Made by a program: the position numbers and the translations under genes. 64,000 nt of DNA from Mesorhabditis belari (lineage: Eukaryota > Nematoda > Chromadorea > Rhabditida > Rhabditidae), in the NCBI GenBank assembly GCA_958450365.1, contig CAUEEP010000743.1, positions 6,533,501 through 6,597,500 on the forward strand, given 5' to 3'. The first letter of the stretch is position 1; each line of letters starts with the position of its first letter. The notes under the pieces are model-generated. The model ran no database searches, had not been told where the DNA came from, and saw only the letters and a program-made list of their open reading frames with translations. Shown here piece by piece: positions 9,754-21,547 of the stretch.

Positions 9754-11733
9754 AAATTGCAATAAATTGTCTTAAAGGTTGTTGACTTGGAATTTTTAAA
9801 AAGACAGACAAAGCTAAATAACTAAAAAAAACAAAACTGAACTGGAAAAGATGACCCATGAACTCGCGTTTTTTGAGAAATTTGTGTGAAGTAAGAAATT
9901 GAGGAGAAATTAAGGAAAAGAGAAAAGAGAGAGAGAGACAAGAGAAATGGAGATGCCGAACCGGTATCTGTCTAAAGGGGAAAGGTGGGGGGATGAGGCG
10001 ATGAACTCGCCGTCATCTCTAGCCAAACCTCTTTCTTTTTCTTCAATCCATTGCTGGGTGTACATTCGATTTAGACGTCTGTACATGATAGCGTTCTTTT
10101 TTAAAAGTGTAAACTTATTGACAACTTGTTTTCAAGATGACTTTCTTTAATGCTAGTTTTTGATTCTCCGAATTTCTTGGCAAAGCCTCTAGTAACGTCT
10201 TATTCAATAAAATAAATCTATAATACTTTTATCGTTATTGATTTGTGGCTAAGATTAAAGTTTACCGTAAAAACTCTAATAGAACGAACCTCCTATAGGA
10301 GCGTTACGTAGTCTAAGGTTACTCTTAAACAAACGCTCATATCTTGATATCAATACGTTTATTTCCGTGCACTTTGGTATAAAATTAAAGTAGAGAAGAT
10401 GAGTGATTTCTTGAGATATAACACATATTCTTTAACCAGCTTTAACCAGCGCTTAGAACAAAATGGTTGAAAATCGGCGAAAATCGGCTCTTTTTTTGCC
10501 ACTTTTCAATCATTTTATTCTAAGCGCTGGTTAATGCTAAAAATATGTGTTATATTTCAAAAAAATCACCCATCTTCTCTACTTTAATTTTATACCAAAG
10601 CCCGTAGAAATAAACGTACTACGATCAAGATCTGAGCATTTGTTTGAGAGCAAGCTTTTGACGACGCGACGCTCCTATAAGGGGGCCGAATTTTTACGGC
10701 AATTACATTTTCGTAATACTGTAAACAAATTCATTCATTCGAATTCAAGTTGAAAAGCCTGATTGTAAGCTGAAGGATGAAGGACCAATGAAAGTTGAAC
10801 GGAGACTTTCTCGACTATCACTAGCATCCCTGGATTTTCATCTACAAGGCAAAGAAATTGAAGTGGCTCCAGATTCCTTTCTTTATCCCTTCTTTTTCCC
10901 AAACCACCAAGACTCATCCAGTCACTCACTTATTCATTCAATCCATACAAACCTGTCCACTCGGCCATTTATTTACACCTTTCTTTACCAATTCATCTTT
11001 CTCTTCTTGATGCTCTCACTTTTTTTTCCAAAGAAAACATTTCTAAACATTAAACTGTTATTCAAATTTCAACAGCTTCTCTCATTATTTTTTCCTTGTA
11101 AAGAACGTTATTGTAATTTTATTGCTTTATTGTTTTTTGTGAAAGACGATTGGCAGGAAGATATAGATCTTTGAGAAAACGAGATGAGACTATGGAGTGT
11201 TATGCAAGAGGTCGAGTCTCGATCAAGATAAATCTCGAGGCTTTTCTCAGCCTTCCCCACCGAAAACAGGATTCATTTTTCAAGGATTTTGAAATAAGGG
11301 AAATAAAAGAAATAAAAACATCGACTAGGGTAGAACTAAAGTTTCAGTTAGATTTCTTGTAGAAATTTTTTATTAAATTCTGTTTATTTTATAGCCATTT
11401 GTTAAGTAAACATTGAAAACTTTAATATTCTTTGCGTTGAAACTTGATAGAGCAATAGAGGCATGAGATTCACAAACAGGCTCTCAATTCCAATTCCAAT
11501 TTCTTTTTCTTTTCTCACCACTAACTTGTTGTTTATCTGCTTGAAAAGCTTTCTTAAGATATCTTTTCTCAATTCACCCTCCCCACTCTCTCATTTATCT
11601 TCTACCATTGTGCCACTTTAGTTTATGTGTCACTTTTACGTGCAATTTACAAGGGAAAAGGGCATATCGTTTGAAAAAGATTCCCAGATTCTCAGATTTC
11701 CAGTTTTTTAGATGCAACTTTTGAATCAAAGCG
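9754..11733. other. Intergenic spacer with one inverted-repeat element
   Basis: About 2 kb before the AGMO start. Apart from the element at 10263-10700 I see no gene. The ORF at 10.79-11.17 kb is low-complexity (F/L/S-rich) and has no splice support. Confidence 0.55.
10263..10700. mobile_element. Long inverted-repeat element, TACCGTAAAAACTC terminus
   Basis: Two arms of about 200 bp are imperfect reverse complements. Shared blocks are accgtaaaaa, ctcctatagg, cgtttatttc, tataaaattaaagtagagaa and aaccagcgctta. It carries the same subterminal cgtagtctaa block as the elements at 5682 and 54657. The right terminal TA is degenerate (acggcaa). Confidence 0.8.
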
Positions 11734-14700
11734 ATGGAATTTTATGAAGAAGATCTTTGGAGAAATGGGAGCAACCCATTGCACGAGAATGGCACTCAAG
11801 TGACTTTCATTGATCGTCTTTTCTCGAATACATCTCTTGCACACAGGTATCAATTTAATATCTAGAATCTAGAAAGAATTTGATATTAAAGATTGCTTGA
11901 AAGACTCACTTTCACAAATCTTCGACACACTTTCTATTTGATTTCTCCATATGAAACGACGGTACATTCGATAGATGATGTTCCAAATTATAATATACAG
12001 GTTTGACAAGTGTCAAAGTGATATTGATTATTGATATTGATATTGATATTGATATTGATATTGATATTGATATTGATTTGTTTGATATTGATTTGATATT
12101 GATTTGATATTGATATTGATTTGATATTGATATTGATATTGATATTGATATTGATATTGATATTGATATTGATATTGATATTGATTTGATATTGATATTG
12201 ATATTGATATTGATATTGATTTGATATTGATTTGATATTGATTTGATATTGATTATTGATATTGACTATTGATATTGATATTGATATTGATATTGATATT
12301 GACTATTGATATTGACTATTGATATTGATATTGATATTGATATTGATATTGATATTGATATTGATATTGATATTGATATTGATATTGATATTGATTTGAT
12401 ATTGATTTGATATTGATTATTGATATTGATATTGATATTGATTATTGATATTGATATTGATATTGATATTGATATTGATATTGATATTGATTTGATATTG
12501 ATTTGATATTGATTTGATATTGATTTGATATTGATTTGATATTGATATTGATATTGATATTGATATTGATTTGATATTGATTATTGATATTGATATTGAT
12601 ATTGATATTGATTTGATATTGATTTGATATTGATTTGATATTGATTTGATATTGATTTGATATTGATATTGATATTGATTTGATATTGATTTGATATTGA
12701 TTATTGATATTGATATTGATATTGATATTGATTTGATATTGATTATTGATATTGATATTGATATTGATATTGATTTGATATTGATATTGATTTGATATTG
12801 ACTATTGATATTGATATTAGATCATATCCTAGTATCAATAAACTTTAATTTCTATATATTGTTTTTAATCTATCTATTGCTAAACTTTAGGTATCAGTAT
12901 GGTGGTTTGTGTTCATTGTTGTAGAGTTGTTATTGTTGCGACTCTCAAATCATGATGATCGTTTTGCTCTTAATGATTCGATCACTTCAATTTGTGCTGG
13001 AATGCTTTCTCAATGTTTTAAGTAACGAAAAAAAAATGTGAAACGAGTTTAAATTTCTCTATTTTCGATTCTCTGGACGTGCGGTGGCGATTTTTGGATA
13101 TATTTTCATTTGGGAAAACTGTTCTTTGTTGAGACTACCATTGGAAAGCCCTTGGACATGGATTCTTTGTCTTTTCTTCCAAGATTTCATGTATTATCTG
13201 GGACACAGAGCTGTTCATGGTTCATCTTGTTTAGCTGTTTACCTATAAATAATTTTAGAGATGGGCTTTTTCTGGGGTTTGCACACGATTCACCATAGCA
13301 GTGAATATTACAATTATACAACCGCTCTACGACAAGCTGCTATTCAAGATGCAGGACTCGCTTTTTATGATTGCTTACAAGTTTCATTTTTTATTTAGAT
13401 TTGTTTCTTTTAAAACATCCTTCTAGGCTTTTTTCATTCCACCACCGATTTTCTTGGTTCATCGATATTTCTCGGAAATTTTTCAATTTATTATGCACAC
13501 GAGTGTAAGAAGTTTGATTATGTAGAGGGGAGGAGTTTCTGTTTTAGTTTTATTAGTTTTATTAGTTTTATTAGTTTTATTTATTTATTATTTAGTTTTA
13601 TTAATTGATTTAAAGGGACATAGAGTTTATATTAAGCTTTCCAGAAAGTCTTTTCGTTTCTTTTCGTACTTTTGTTGAAAAATAACAAATATTCATCAAC
13701 TTTAGCTGAAAATTTGTCTATATACTTAACTTTTTGTGATCTATCTTTTATCTATTGAAACCAAGATCAATTTCCTTAGCTAAATTGTCTAAATAGCATC
13801 ATTGAGTCGTCACCATTTTAACGATGATGATGATGATGCGGTTTAGAAACTTTAACTCTAAGGAAACTTATCTTAGTATCAATAGATAAAAGATAGATCA
13901 CAAAAAGTTAAGTATATAGCCAAATTTTCAGAGAAATTCATCCAGTCAATTTCTTCGTAGAGATTTTTACGAAAAACACGAAAAACTCTCGAATTTGGGC
14001 TGAAAGTGAACCGAAAATTGACTTAAAAAGATGGGAAATTGAAGAAGAAACCTTTTTATTTAGAAGAAATCATTGGTTGGAGAAAGAATGAGAAAATGTC
14101 CGAAAATTAGGTTGTATCTTTCATTCTAACTAAATCTTTCATTCAAATTCATTTTCTAATTGTTCAAAACACGTTTTCACGCTTGAATTTGCTTGAAATG
14201 AACCGAAATTGAGTTAAAAAGATGAGAAATTCAACAATAAACACTTTTTATTTAGAGGAAATGATAGATTAATTGATGAATATTTGTTATTTTTCAACAA
14301 AAGTATGAAAAGAAACTCTGAAAAGGCTAATATTTCAGCTTCTTGGTGATATGGGTCCACTGGGTTTGGTGTTGAATACACCATCGCATCATCGGGTTCA
14401 TCACGGAAGAAATCCTTATTGTATTGACAAAGTGGATTCAAAAAAGAACAATAATGTTATATTTGTTTTCTCTAGAATTTTGGTGGCGTCTTCATCATTT
14501 GGGATCGTCTATTCGGAACATTTGAAGCGGAAAGGAAAGAAGATCCACCTGTTTATGGGCTGATTCATCCAGAGAACAATTTTAATCAAATTTGGCTTCA
14601 GGTTTGGCTTTTAAACTAGCTTTTAAACTTACAAATTAGTGTTTTTGAAAGAAATAAAATATTCAGTTTCACACTTTATGGGATCTTCTGTTGTTCAAGG

Positions 14701-15605
14701 GGCTCGCTAAGGATAAAACGGGAAAACCCATCTTTCCTGGTCTTATTAATAAAGTGAGTTGTGGATAGGGTAATGAAAAAAAAAGGGTATTGTAGTTGAA
14801 AGCTGCTCTTTACCCACCGGGATGGGTTCCCGGGTTACCCACTGTGATGTTCTTTCATTGGAAAACTTTAGTCGATCCTGCTCATGGAGTTCCGCAGGTT
14901 CGCAAATCAAAAACTTGTTTTAAATAGAAATCTTTTAGCCTGAAAAGCCGGTGATTCGATACAATCCCCAGCTCGAACTCTGGATCAAGCTTTATCTTGT
15001 TTTTTATTTCACTTTATTTGTAAGTATGACTGAGGAAAGCTTTATCTGAAAACTTCTTTCAGTTGGCTATATTTTATCATTTTGAATACGATCGCCCAAC
15101 GCTTTCCTATGCTGATTTCACGGTTAAAATCTTGTTTTTTGTCATCACAATGCAATGTTATGGAGGATTTTTTGATAAGAGGTAAAGAAAAAGGATTCAA
15201 TACAATCCTCGCTCTAAGAATCTTTTAAAAAAAAGCATTTTAGATGGTGGGCCCCGTTGGCAGAAAGTGGGCGCTGCTTGGGAGTGATCGGCTATTATGG
15301 AGTGCTATTATGGATTGATGGAGGAGCCGGTCCACATCGAGTCTCCGTAATGTGTCTTCATGCAAGTGCTGCCGCTTTTTGGACCGGCTATGGGACACAA
15401 AAGGTATGCTTTGATAGCATTTGAAAAAACGATCTCACAATTACAGTGGCTTCAAAAACGGATCGCCCCCGAGGATAGCAAAACTCAGATAACCCAGACT
15501 GTCACAACTATCATCCCGATTCCGGTTAATTATATAAAAAATTTTGAAAGTCAAACATTTTAGAGTATTGCGTCAAATACTCCTCCACCGCCGTACACGA
15601 AATAA
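11734..15605 (+). CDS. agmo-1: Alkylglycerol monooxygenase (fatty acid hydroxylase superfamily)
   Basis: Exons: 11734-11846, 11892-12000, 12891-13021, ~13068-13219, 13259-13380, 13427-13504, 14339-14431, 14476-14601, 14667-14753, 14796-14897, 14939-15019, 15063-15181, 15244-15403, 15447-15524, 15564-15605 (TAA), about 530 residues. AGMO is an ER-membrane, tetrahydrobiopterin-dependent di-iron enzyme that cleaves ether lipids. Family marks: NDSITSICAGMLSQ, GYIFIWEN, the histidine clusters GHRAVHE, HTIHHSSEYYNYTTALRQ and SHHRVHHGRN, then NFGGVFIIWDRLFGTFEAE, and several membrane segments. Intron 2 contains about 800 bp of hexanucleotide repeat; intron 6 contains nested elements. The intron before 13068 ends in ttttcg, not an AG, although phase and homology place the junction there. 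Confidence 0.9.
12024..12820 (+). repeat. Hexanucleotide satellite (ttgata)n, about 800 bp
   Basis: Almost uninterrupted run of gatatt/ttgata with interspersed ttgatt variants, filling most of AGMO intron 2. The exact length in the genome may differ from the assembly. Confidence 0.97.
13643..14325. mobile_element. Inverted-repeat element with nested insert (AGMO intron 6)
   Basis: The left end (agtcttttcgtttctt... ttgttgaaaaataacaaata) and the right end (near 14270-14325) are reverse complements over about 55 bp. The body contains duplicated blocks such as ttcaacaataaacac and ctttttatttaga. Related sequence occurs at 24400-24545, 24930-25258 and 51115-51365, defining a repeat family. A smaller element splits it at 13718-13919. 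Confidence 0.75.
13718..13919. mobile_element. Small nested palindromic element
   Basis: About 202 bp with arms starting ctatatacttaactttttg and ending in the complement. Inside are the paired blocks gatctatcttttatctattg. It sits inside the left half of the 13643-14325 element. Confidence 0.8.
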
Positions 15606-16275
15606 CTCGGATTTCGTGATTCAGAGCTCTATTTTGTTAACTTATAAAATATTTATACACCTAAACATCAAATTTTTAAAATAAACACACCTTTGTTGAG
15701 AAACAGAGTAAAAACATAAAGTCGCCTTTGATGCCTTGATATTCAGTCGAATTTTCAGTTTCAGACAGACAGCTGAATACCTTAAAATTTCGCCAGTGAA
15801 ATTACTGTAGTCACACCTTTATAGTGAATTTAGTGAATTTAGTGACGTTTTGTCATTATTTTTCCCCTTTTTATGAGGGAATGCTGTTTTCGTTCAAATG
15901 CACGAGTTTTTAACTCGATGTAGTCAAGATGTAGTCAAGATTGGCTCGATGTAGTCAAGATTGGCTCTATTTTCTCTGGGTTCAGAGGTGCGGGCCGAAT
16001 TAAGAGGCTGAAACCCTAGGTAACTGCTTGAAATAGCTAGAAAACAGTTACTAAAGTTTAAATAAATACCAAATTAAGAATCTACGCCATTAAAAACCCT
16101 AGAAGCAAAAATTAGTGCGCTTTGGCTTAATAGAGATGTATAATGCCCCCCTCAACAACTATATCACCCAAATGATATCAAGACTTGTGGTTGTGAACAT
16201 GCTGTTTTTTGAGATCATTTTTACATTTGAGATTAAATTAAGTGTACTTCAATAGTTTTCTTCTGTTTAGATAAA
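15606..16275. other. Intergenic spacer
   Basis: 670 bp between AGMO and the SDR gene. Only short duplications (gatgtagtcaagat) are visible. An AATAAA-like stretch near 15680 may serve AGMO. Confidence 0.5.
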
Positions 16276-17781
16276 ATGGAAGGACCAATTGCAATCTTGG
16301 GGGCAACGGGGTTCCTCGGAAGTAATGTCGCTCAGCTGATCCAAAAAAATGACCGAAACGTTGAAGTGAGAGAATGGGTCCCTTTCGTGTCTCCGGATTC
16401 TTCGTGCTCACGTAAAATTTCAATGCCGGCCTTTGCTTCAATTTTTCCTTTAGATAAGCTTGAGTTATTCGTCGGCGAGAAGCAAATTGAAGATTGTCTC
16501 AATGGCGTTAAGCTGGTAAGTTCTTAAATCTGAAGGCCTTTTTATCGTTGTTGCTAGATAATCAACTGTCATGAAGCCCGAGACTTATCGCTGAATCCAA
16601 AACTTGAAGTCCTGGCTGAGCACAATGAAAACTTTGTGGCTCTGGTGCGGAAGCTGAACCCGTGTCCATTTGTACACGTTTCAACAGTGCTGGTTCAGGT
16701 TGCTTTTTTCTCGCTTTGTTATAGATTTGTATTTTAGTGCTCCAATTTTTGGCCAAACGTTTTTGAGCCTGAAAGAGATGGAGCAAAATACTCGTCTCGG
16801 TGGCCTTGTAAGGTTAGGAGGGGTTTATTTCATCTAATATTTTTTACTTTAGGCTTATTGCAAATCGAAACTTTTGGCTGAACAGGCATCATTTTCTGCT
16901 AATGACGATGTTATAGTTTTAAGGTTTAACTTGATAAGATTAAAATGAACCAAATGTTTTAGGATTCCATTTCTTTACGGCGAAGGTGACACCGGTTCTA
17001 TTGTGACTGACGCAATTCTATTCGCCGACTACTTCGGTTCGCAAATTCCAAACATTGGGGATCGAGGCGGAGCTTTTCAGGTTTAATTTTGTAGATTCCT
17101 TGGTTATAGTACTTCTCTTAGATGGCCTACGTCAGGAATATTGCACAAGGGATCGAAGACGTTGCCACAAAGTTGCTCGCTGGGGAATTTAACAAACGCG
17201 AAGTATGTTTGAAGTTAACCGTCTTGTATTTATGCATTTAGATCATGATAATGGCGGATGACACACGGATTGGCGATCCATATTCAACAATTCTCGAACC
17301 ATATGCGAAGGTATGCTTAGTAAACAATTTTGCTTATAAATATTAATATTTTAGAACCCAAAGCGTCCACTATCCCCAGTGACGCTGCCATTTCTGCCGC
17401 TCTACTACGTGTATCTACTCATCACATGGTTGCTTCTACTCGTAAATCGTCTGGTCAATATTGGTGAATTTCTCGCGAAGGTATTCAATTTTACTCCTCA
17501 CTGAATTGTCAAGTGATTTTTAGTTGCCTGATCCATCTTTGCTGTATTTGGTCTTCCATCATTGGACGTTTTTCAACACCAACAAGGCATCGTTCCTCCT
17601 TCCCAAGCATCTCAACATCGACCGAGAATTTGTCGACAAAATTTCGCGAACACACTATAATTGCGTAAGCGTTTGCAATTATTATTGTATCTCCGAAAAT
17701 TTTTAGTTTTTCACAAAATTTTTTTAGTTAATTCCAAGTGAGCTGAAGGCGAGTTGGACTCTCAAAATCGACAATGAATAA
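16276..17781 (+). CDS. 3-beta-hydroxysteroid dehydrogenase-type extended SDR
   Basis: Ten exons beginning 16276-16515, 16558-16698 and continuing through about 16739-17781 (TAA), roughly 373 residues. The N-terminus has the Rossmann motif GATGFLGSN (TGxxGxxG). The active-site YxxxK appears as AYCKSK, followed by LRIPFLYGEGDTGSI and AYVRNIAQGI, the arrangement of the 3Beta_HSD/NSDHL family. A hydrophobic segment (LPLYYVYLLITWLLLLVN) near residues 290-310 suggests ER membrane attachment. The family oxidises 3-beta-hydroxy sterols and isomerises them using NAD. In nematodes, which do not make sterols de novo, such enzymes are thought to modify dietary sterols or hormone precursors; the substrate here is unknown. 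Confidence 0.85.
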
Positions 17782-18432
17782 TTTTTGAACGTATTTTCCA
17801 TCTTCTACTGTGATTTCTGTGCGATTCTATCATTCTGTGATCTTTCATTCTTTATAATCTTTTTTTCTATATTTGATAGAATGACCGATTAAATGCTATT
17901 TTTTCAAACTTTGCTTTTTACGAAACGAACCGTCTACACAGGGTAGTAAACAATGGCTTCCTCGAGCTGACCCGCCAGCGACAGCTGATAAATTATCCAA
18001 TCCGATAATAATTCGCGGATGAACGGCCGTGAAATGAAAAATGAAAGTAAAGCGCCGTGTCCAAAAATTATCATTCATCTTCAAGCAACAAGATGAGCCA
18101 TTTTTTTGTGCCGTTTTTGCCAAAAAAGCGCATTAATTCTTTTTTCACCCTATGATTTTTCTTTTTGGGCTACTCGCAGCGCATCAGTCTGTCGTCTCAA
18201 GCGTTCCGCCAAGAAGAGATAACTTGATCCACCAGCAGATGTGCTTCTTCTCAACTCTCGAATAATTCTTCGATCAAAAGCTTTTGATCAAACTTTAATA
18301 AACGGTGTTTTTCTTTATATTTTTTGTTGATTTGAGGCTATGCAAAGACTATTTCTAGAAAAGATGTATTGCACTTGAAATTTGATTATGTATTTGCGAT
18401 TGCTCATAGCATCGTGGGAGATTGCGAAAAAA
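17782..18432. other. Convergent intergenic region
   Basis: Spacer between the 3' ends of the SDR gene (+) and the zinc-finger gene (-). No gene seen. An aataaa near 18297 is a candidate polyadenylation signal. Confidence 0.5.
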
Positions 18433-21125
18433 TTATTGATCGGTGGGCGTTGATTTGTTCTGATTGTGAGATTGTTTTTCCAATAATTCGTGGAGCTAAA
18501 ATTGACAAGTTAGACTTTGATGTGAGGATTGGCATACCTTTTGTTTGTGGTCCTTGTGCATAATGATTTCCTCTTCTAGTTCTTGGATCCTTTGATCTTT
18601 CCCTTTGAGGGCCTGTATCAAACGAGTATTCTCAGTTCCGTTTCCATTTTCTCGTTGCATTTCCTTGAGTCGGGCTTGAAGTTGCTCATTGGTCTTCTGT
18701 AGTTGATTTATGCTGGTAATCTATTATTGACAAGTTTTTTTGGTATGACTGAAAAATGGTGTACTTTATTGACCAAGTGGGCTTCGACTTTACGCAGGGC
18801 GAGCTCTTTCTCGCGGAGTTGGCTTCTCAAGAGTGTGACTTCCTCATTTTTCATTGCCTGAAATTAGAACTCTTTGCATCGGTTGCAGTTGACTCACCAA
18901 TGAATTTGCAGGATAAATTGTGATCGGCGAGCGTTTCAAAACTAAAATAAGTGGAAAATTTTGATTTGACAACTGGTGTCTGAACAACAACTGGGAAACA
19001 ATAGTCACCTTGTTGATGCGTTGAGCGAGGTTCGGGAAGTTCTTCTTTGATTTTAGAAGCTGATACTGGTGATTTCGAAATCGATTTCGTATGTGAACTT
19101 CCGAGGTTTGACTTTTTCCAAGCTACTGAAATACGATTTTTGTCATTTAAATGCAACGTGAGCGCTTACTTCTAGGTGGATTGCTTTGAATTTTTGGAGA
19201 TGCTCCCTTAGAGAAGAGTAACGATATGTCGATTTCGTCTTGCTGAAAACGGAAAATGTTTGGAAATTTGAATCTATGAGAAATTTGAGGTCTTACCTGG
19301 AAATTCTGTGAAGTGGACTGCTGAGCTTCATCATCGATTTCAGTTTTGATTTCTCCATTAAATGTGGTTTTCTGACAGAGTTTCTCAATATCGTTGGTCA
19401 CATTTCTTTGTGCTGGCGATGTGAAAGAGATCGGATCGGAGCGGAGTGAATTCTATGAATTTTGTAAGATAGTTTGTTAGTTTTTCCTTTTCGTTACCGG
19501 CTTTTGGATTCTTGCTGAAGGTCCGTCAAGCTTTTTCTTTAGCAAGATTTTCTCCTAAAAAGGATTGCTTTTTCAAATCCAGATAAAACCCCACCACGAT
19601 TTTCCCTTGAATCCCATTCACATTCGTATTTCGGCACTTACGATCACCTCTATCGTACTGAAATCTAATGATCGTAAATTTGAGAATTATTCGCAAACTC
19701 GAATCGCTTTTCGTGTGTACCATTCGAGAATCGATGTTCGCTCGGTGGGGAAACATAATAAAGTGGCATCTCTGAACTCGTCTAACGCTTTTCGATCCCT
19801 GAAAACTCAATGGGCTTTTAAGAATGCGCTAATTTTTAAAGGAAAACAGATTAGACACATACATATTGTCCACGATTTTCGGCATCTCATTGCTAGGCTT
19901 TTTCTTCAAATGCAATTTCGATAATGTCGGAGAATCTCTGAAAATCTTTTTTTTTAAAACTTTCAATTCCCTTTTACCCATTTTCACTTGTTGAATGTTC
20001 TTTCAAGATATGTTTTCTCACATTGATCTCGAAACGAGCCGAATAATCACACAAATTACAACCATACTAAAAAAAGACATACTACCGTATTTCTTCGAAT
20101 AGAAGACCGGGCAAAGAGTATCATCGCGTACTCCTGCGTAGCAGCCCTTTTAAAAATTTCTTTTCTGCATAAAAGCTTTCAACCAAGTGCTATAGAGCTG
20201 AAAAATGGCTCAAAAATCTGTTAGCTCATGTGGTATTTTTGAGTCATTTTCCAGCCTTATAGCACTTCATTGAAAGCTTTTATGCAGAAAAGAAATTTTA
20301 AAAAGGGCTGCTACGCAGGAGTACGCGATGATACTCTTTACCCGGTCTTCTATTCGAAGAAATACGGTATATCTGATTATTTAAACTCACCGGTCTAACA
20401 TCAATATGTGAAATGGCATGAGAGACCAGTAATCCAGCTTGAATGTATCCCTTGCTAACCATAATCACATTTTTAGTGCATAGCTAAAATTTGATTGAAA
20501 TCTTTTTATACAAAAAAAAAAAACCAACCACGCATATGCGAAAAGTTTCCCTGTTGGCTTGCGCTTCGATTCTTTTTGTGAACTGAGCGACACGAGGTTT
20601 CCCGATCGAGAGACCCGGATATGGATCGGACTCTTCTTTCATCTCACCCATCCCATCTATCTAGAATTTTTTTTTTTTAAGTACAGTAATTTATATCCAA
20701 CTATACTACCCTAAAGTCGCGAGTATAAGTTCCGTTTGGTTTTCGCATGCAAATTGACGGTTGTCTCCGGTGCGGTGTGTCGAGGGTTCGAACCCCGCTG
20801 CAGCATAACTTTTTTGCTTTTTAAGAACAATAATAAAAGTTTATATAACAATAAAAATGTATAAAAATGCAACAAAAAGAAATTCTCCTCATTCTCCTAA
20901 AATGAAAAAAACAAAAAAAAAACAATAAAAATGAAAGAAAGAAGAAAATTTTCCATCAGAGCCCTTTAAATGTAAATTAAGGCAGAACTTATACTCGAGA
21001 CTTTAGGGTAATTTTAAGTTCAACTTAGCCTCATGAAATGTATATTATTAGTATACCTGATGCGTGAAGAGTGACATATCCAGCTCTTCATCGTCAATCG
21101 CTTCGACTTTCACAGTGGCGCTCAT
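18433..21125 (-). CDS. C2H2 zinc-finger protein with C-terminal coiled coil
   Basis: Fifteen in-phase exons, from ATG at 21125: 21125-21057, 20660-20532, 20483-20391, 20066-19978, 19937-19863, 19798-19721, 19657-19642, 19554-19498, 19452-19297, 19242-19170, 19125-19009, 18941-18898, 18857-18765, 18720-18538, 18495-18433 (TAA); about 444 residues. The N-terminus is acidic (VEAIDDEELDMSLF). Near residues 65-120 lie a C-x-C...H-x4-H unit and a classic finger, YGCNLCDYSARF...HILKEH, joined by a VRP linker. The last 120 residues are a charged coiled coil (LLRSQLREKELALRKVEAHL). Probably a nuclear DNA- or RNA-binding protein; I do not recognise an orthologue. It contains a 16-nt microexon, and two inverted-repeat elements lie in introns 1 and 3. 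Confidence 0.7.
20083..20369. mobile_element. MITE, TACCGTATTTCTTCG terminus
   Basis: 287-bp nearly perfect palindrome with ends TACCGTATTTCTTCGAATAG and complement, flanked by TA. Paired internal blocks include gtactcctgcgtagcagccc and gcataaaagctttca. It lies in intron 3 of the zinc-finger gene, ending 17 bp from the acceptor of the C2H2 exon. Confidence 0.9.
20708..21009 (+). mobile_element. Inverted-repeat element carrying a tRNA-like segment
   Basis: The left end ACCCTAAAGTCGCGAGTATA and the right end match as reverse complements over about 26 bp with one mismatch, flanked by TA on each side. Directly inside the left repeat is a segment with a tRNA T-arm/B-box (ggttcgaacccc) followed within about 20 nt by TTTTTT. 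The rest is A-rich. It lies in intron 1 of the zinc-finger gene. Confidence 0.75.
20733..20808 (+). pseudogene. tRNA-like sequence (B box only) inside a terminal-repeat element
   Basis: The B-box/T-loop sequence gggttcgaacccc is near-perfect and is followed by a T-run. A convincing A box, acceptor stem and anticodon arm are not visible. Read as a tRNA-derived relic rather than a working tRNA. Confidence 0.4.
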
Positions 21126-21547
21126 TTTGAAAGAAATTCTTCAATTTTGCAAATTTTATCAATCTTTATAGAGTTTATTGATGAAATTTTAGAAAAAAAA
21201 AACACTTGGACAATTAGAATTAGAAGAAATGAGTTGAAGAAAATGAGAATGAGAATCAAAACAAACATGAAGATCACAGAAAAGAGAGGTCGACAAAAGA
21301 AATCGAAAAAAAAAAAAAAACAAAAACGTGTTTTGAAAAGTTGTAGTTTAAAATGCGATGTCGATAGGAGTTTCGGAAATTTCGAATCGAGCATTTAGTA
21401 GAGTTTCGGCTGAAAAAGCGAGAGAAGGCAAGAGACAGAGAAACATCTGGAGACCCAGATCAATCCAATCCGCCTCTTTTTTCGAAAAACTTCAACATCT
21501 CAAATAAAAGTTTTGAAAACATCAAAAAATAAAATTTTTCCTTAAAA

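Noticed and set aside
10788..11362. Two plus-strand ORFs upstream of AGMO
   Set aside because: F/L/S-rich low-complexity translation, no splice-consistent neighbours, and AGMO has its own start at 11734.
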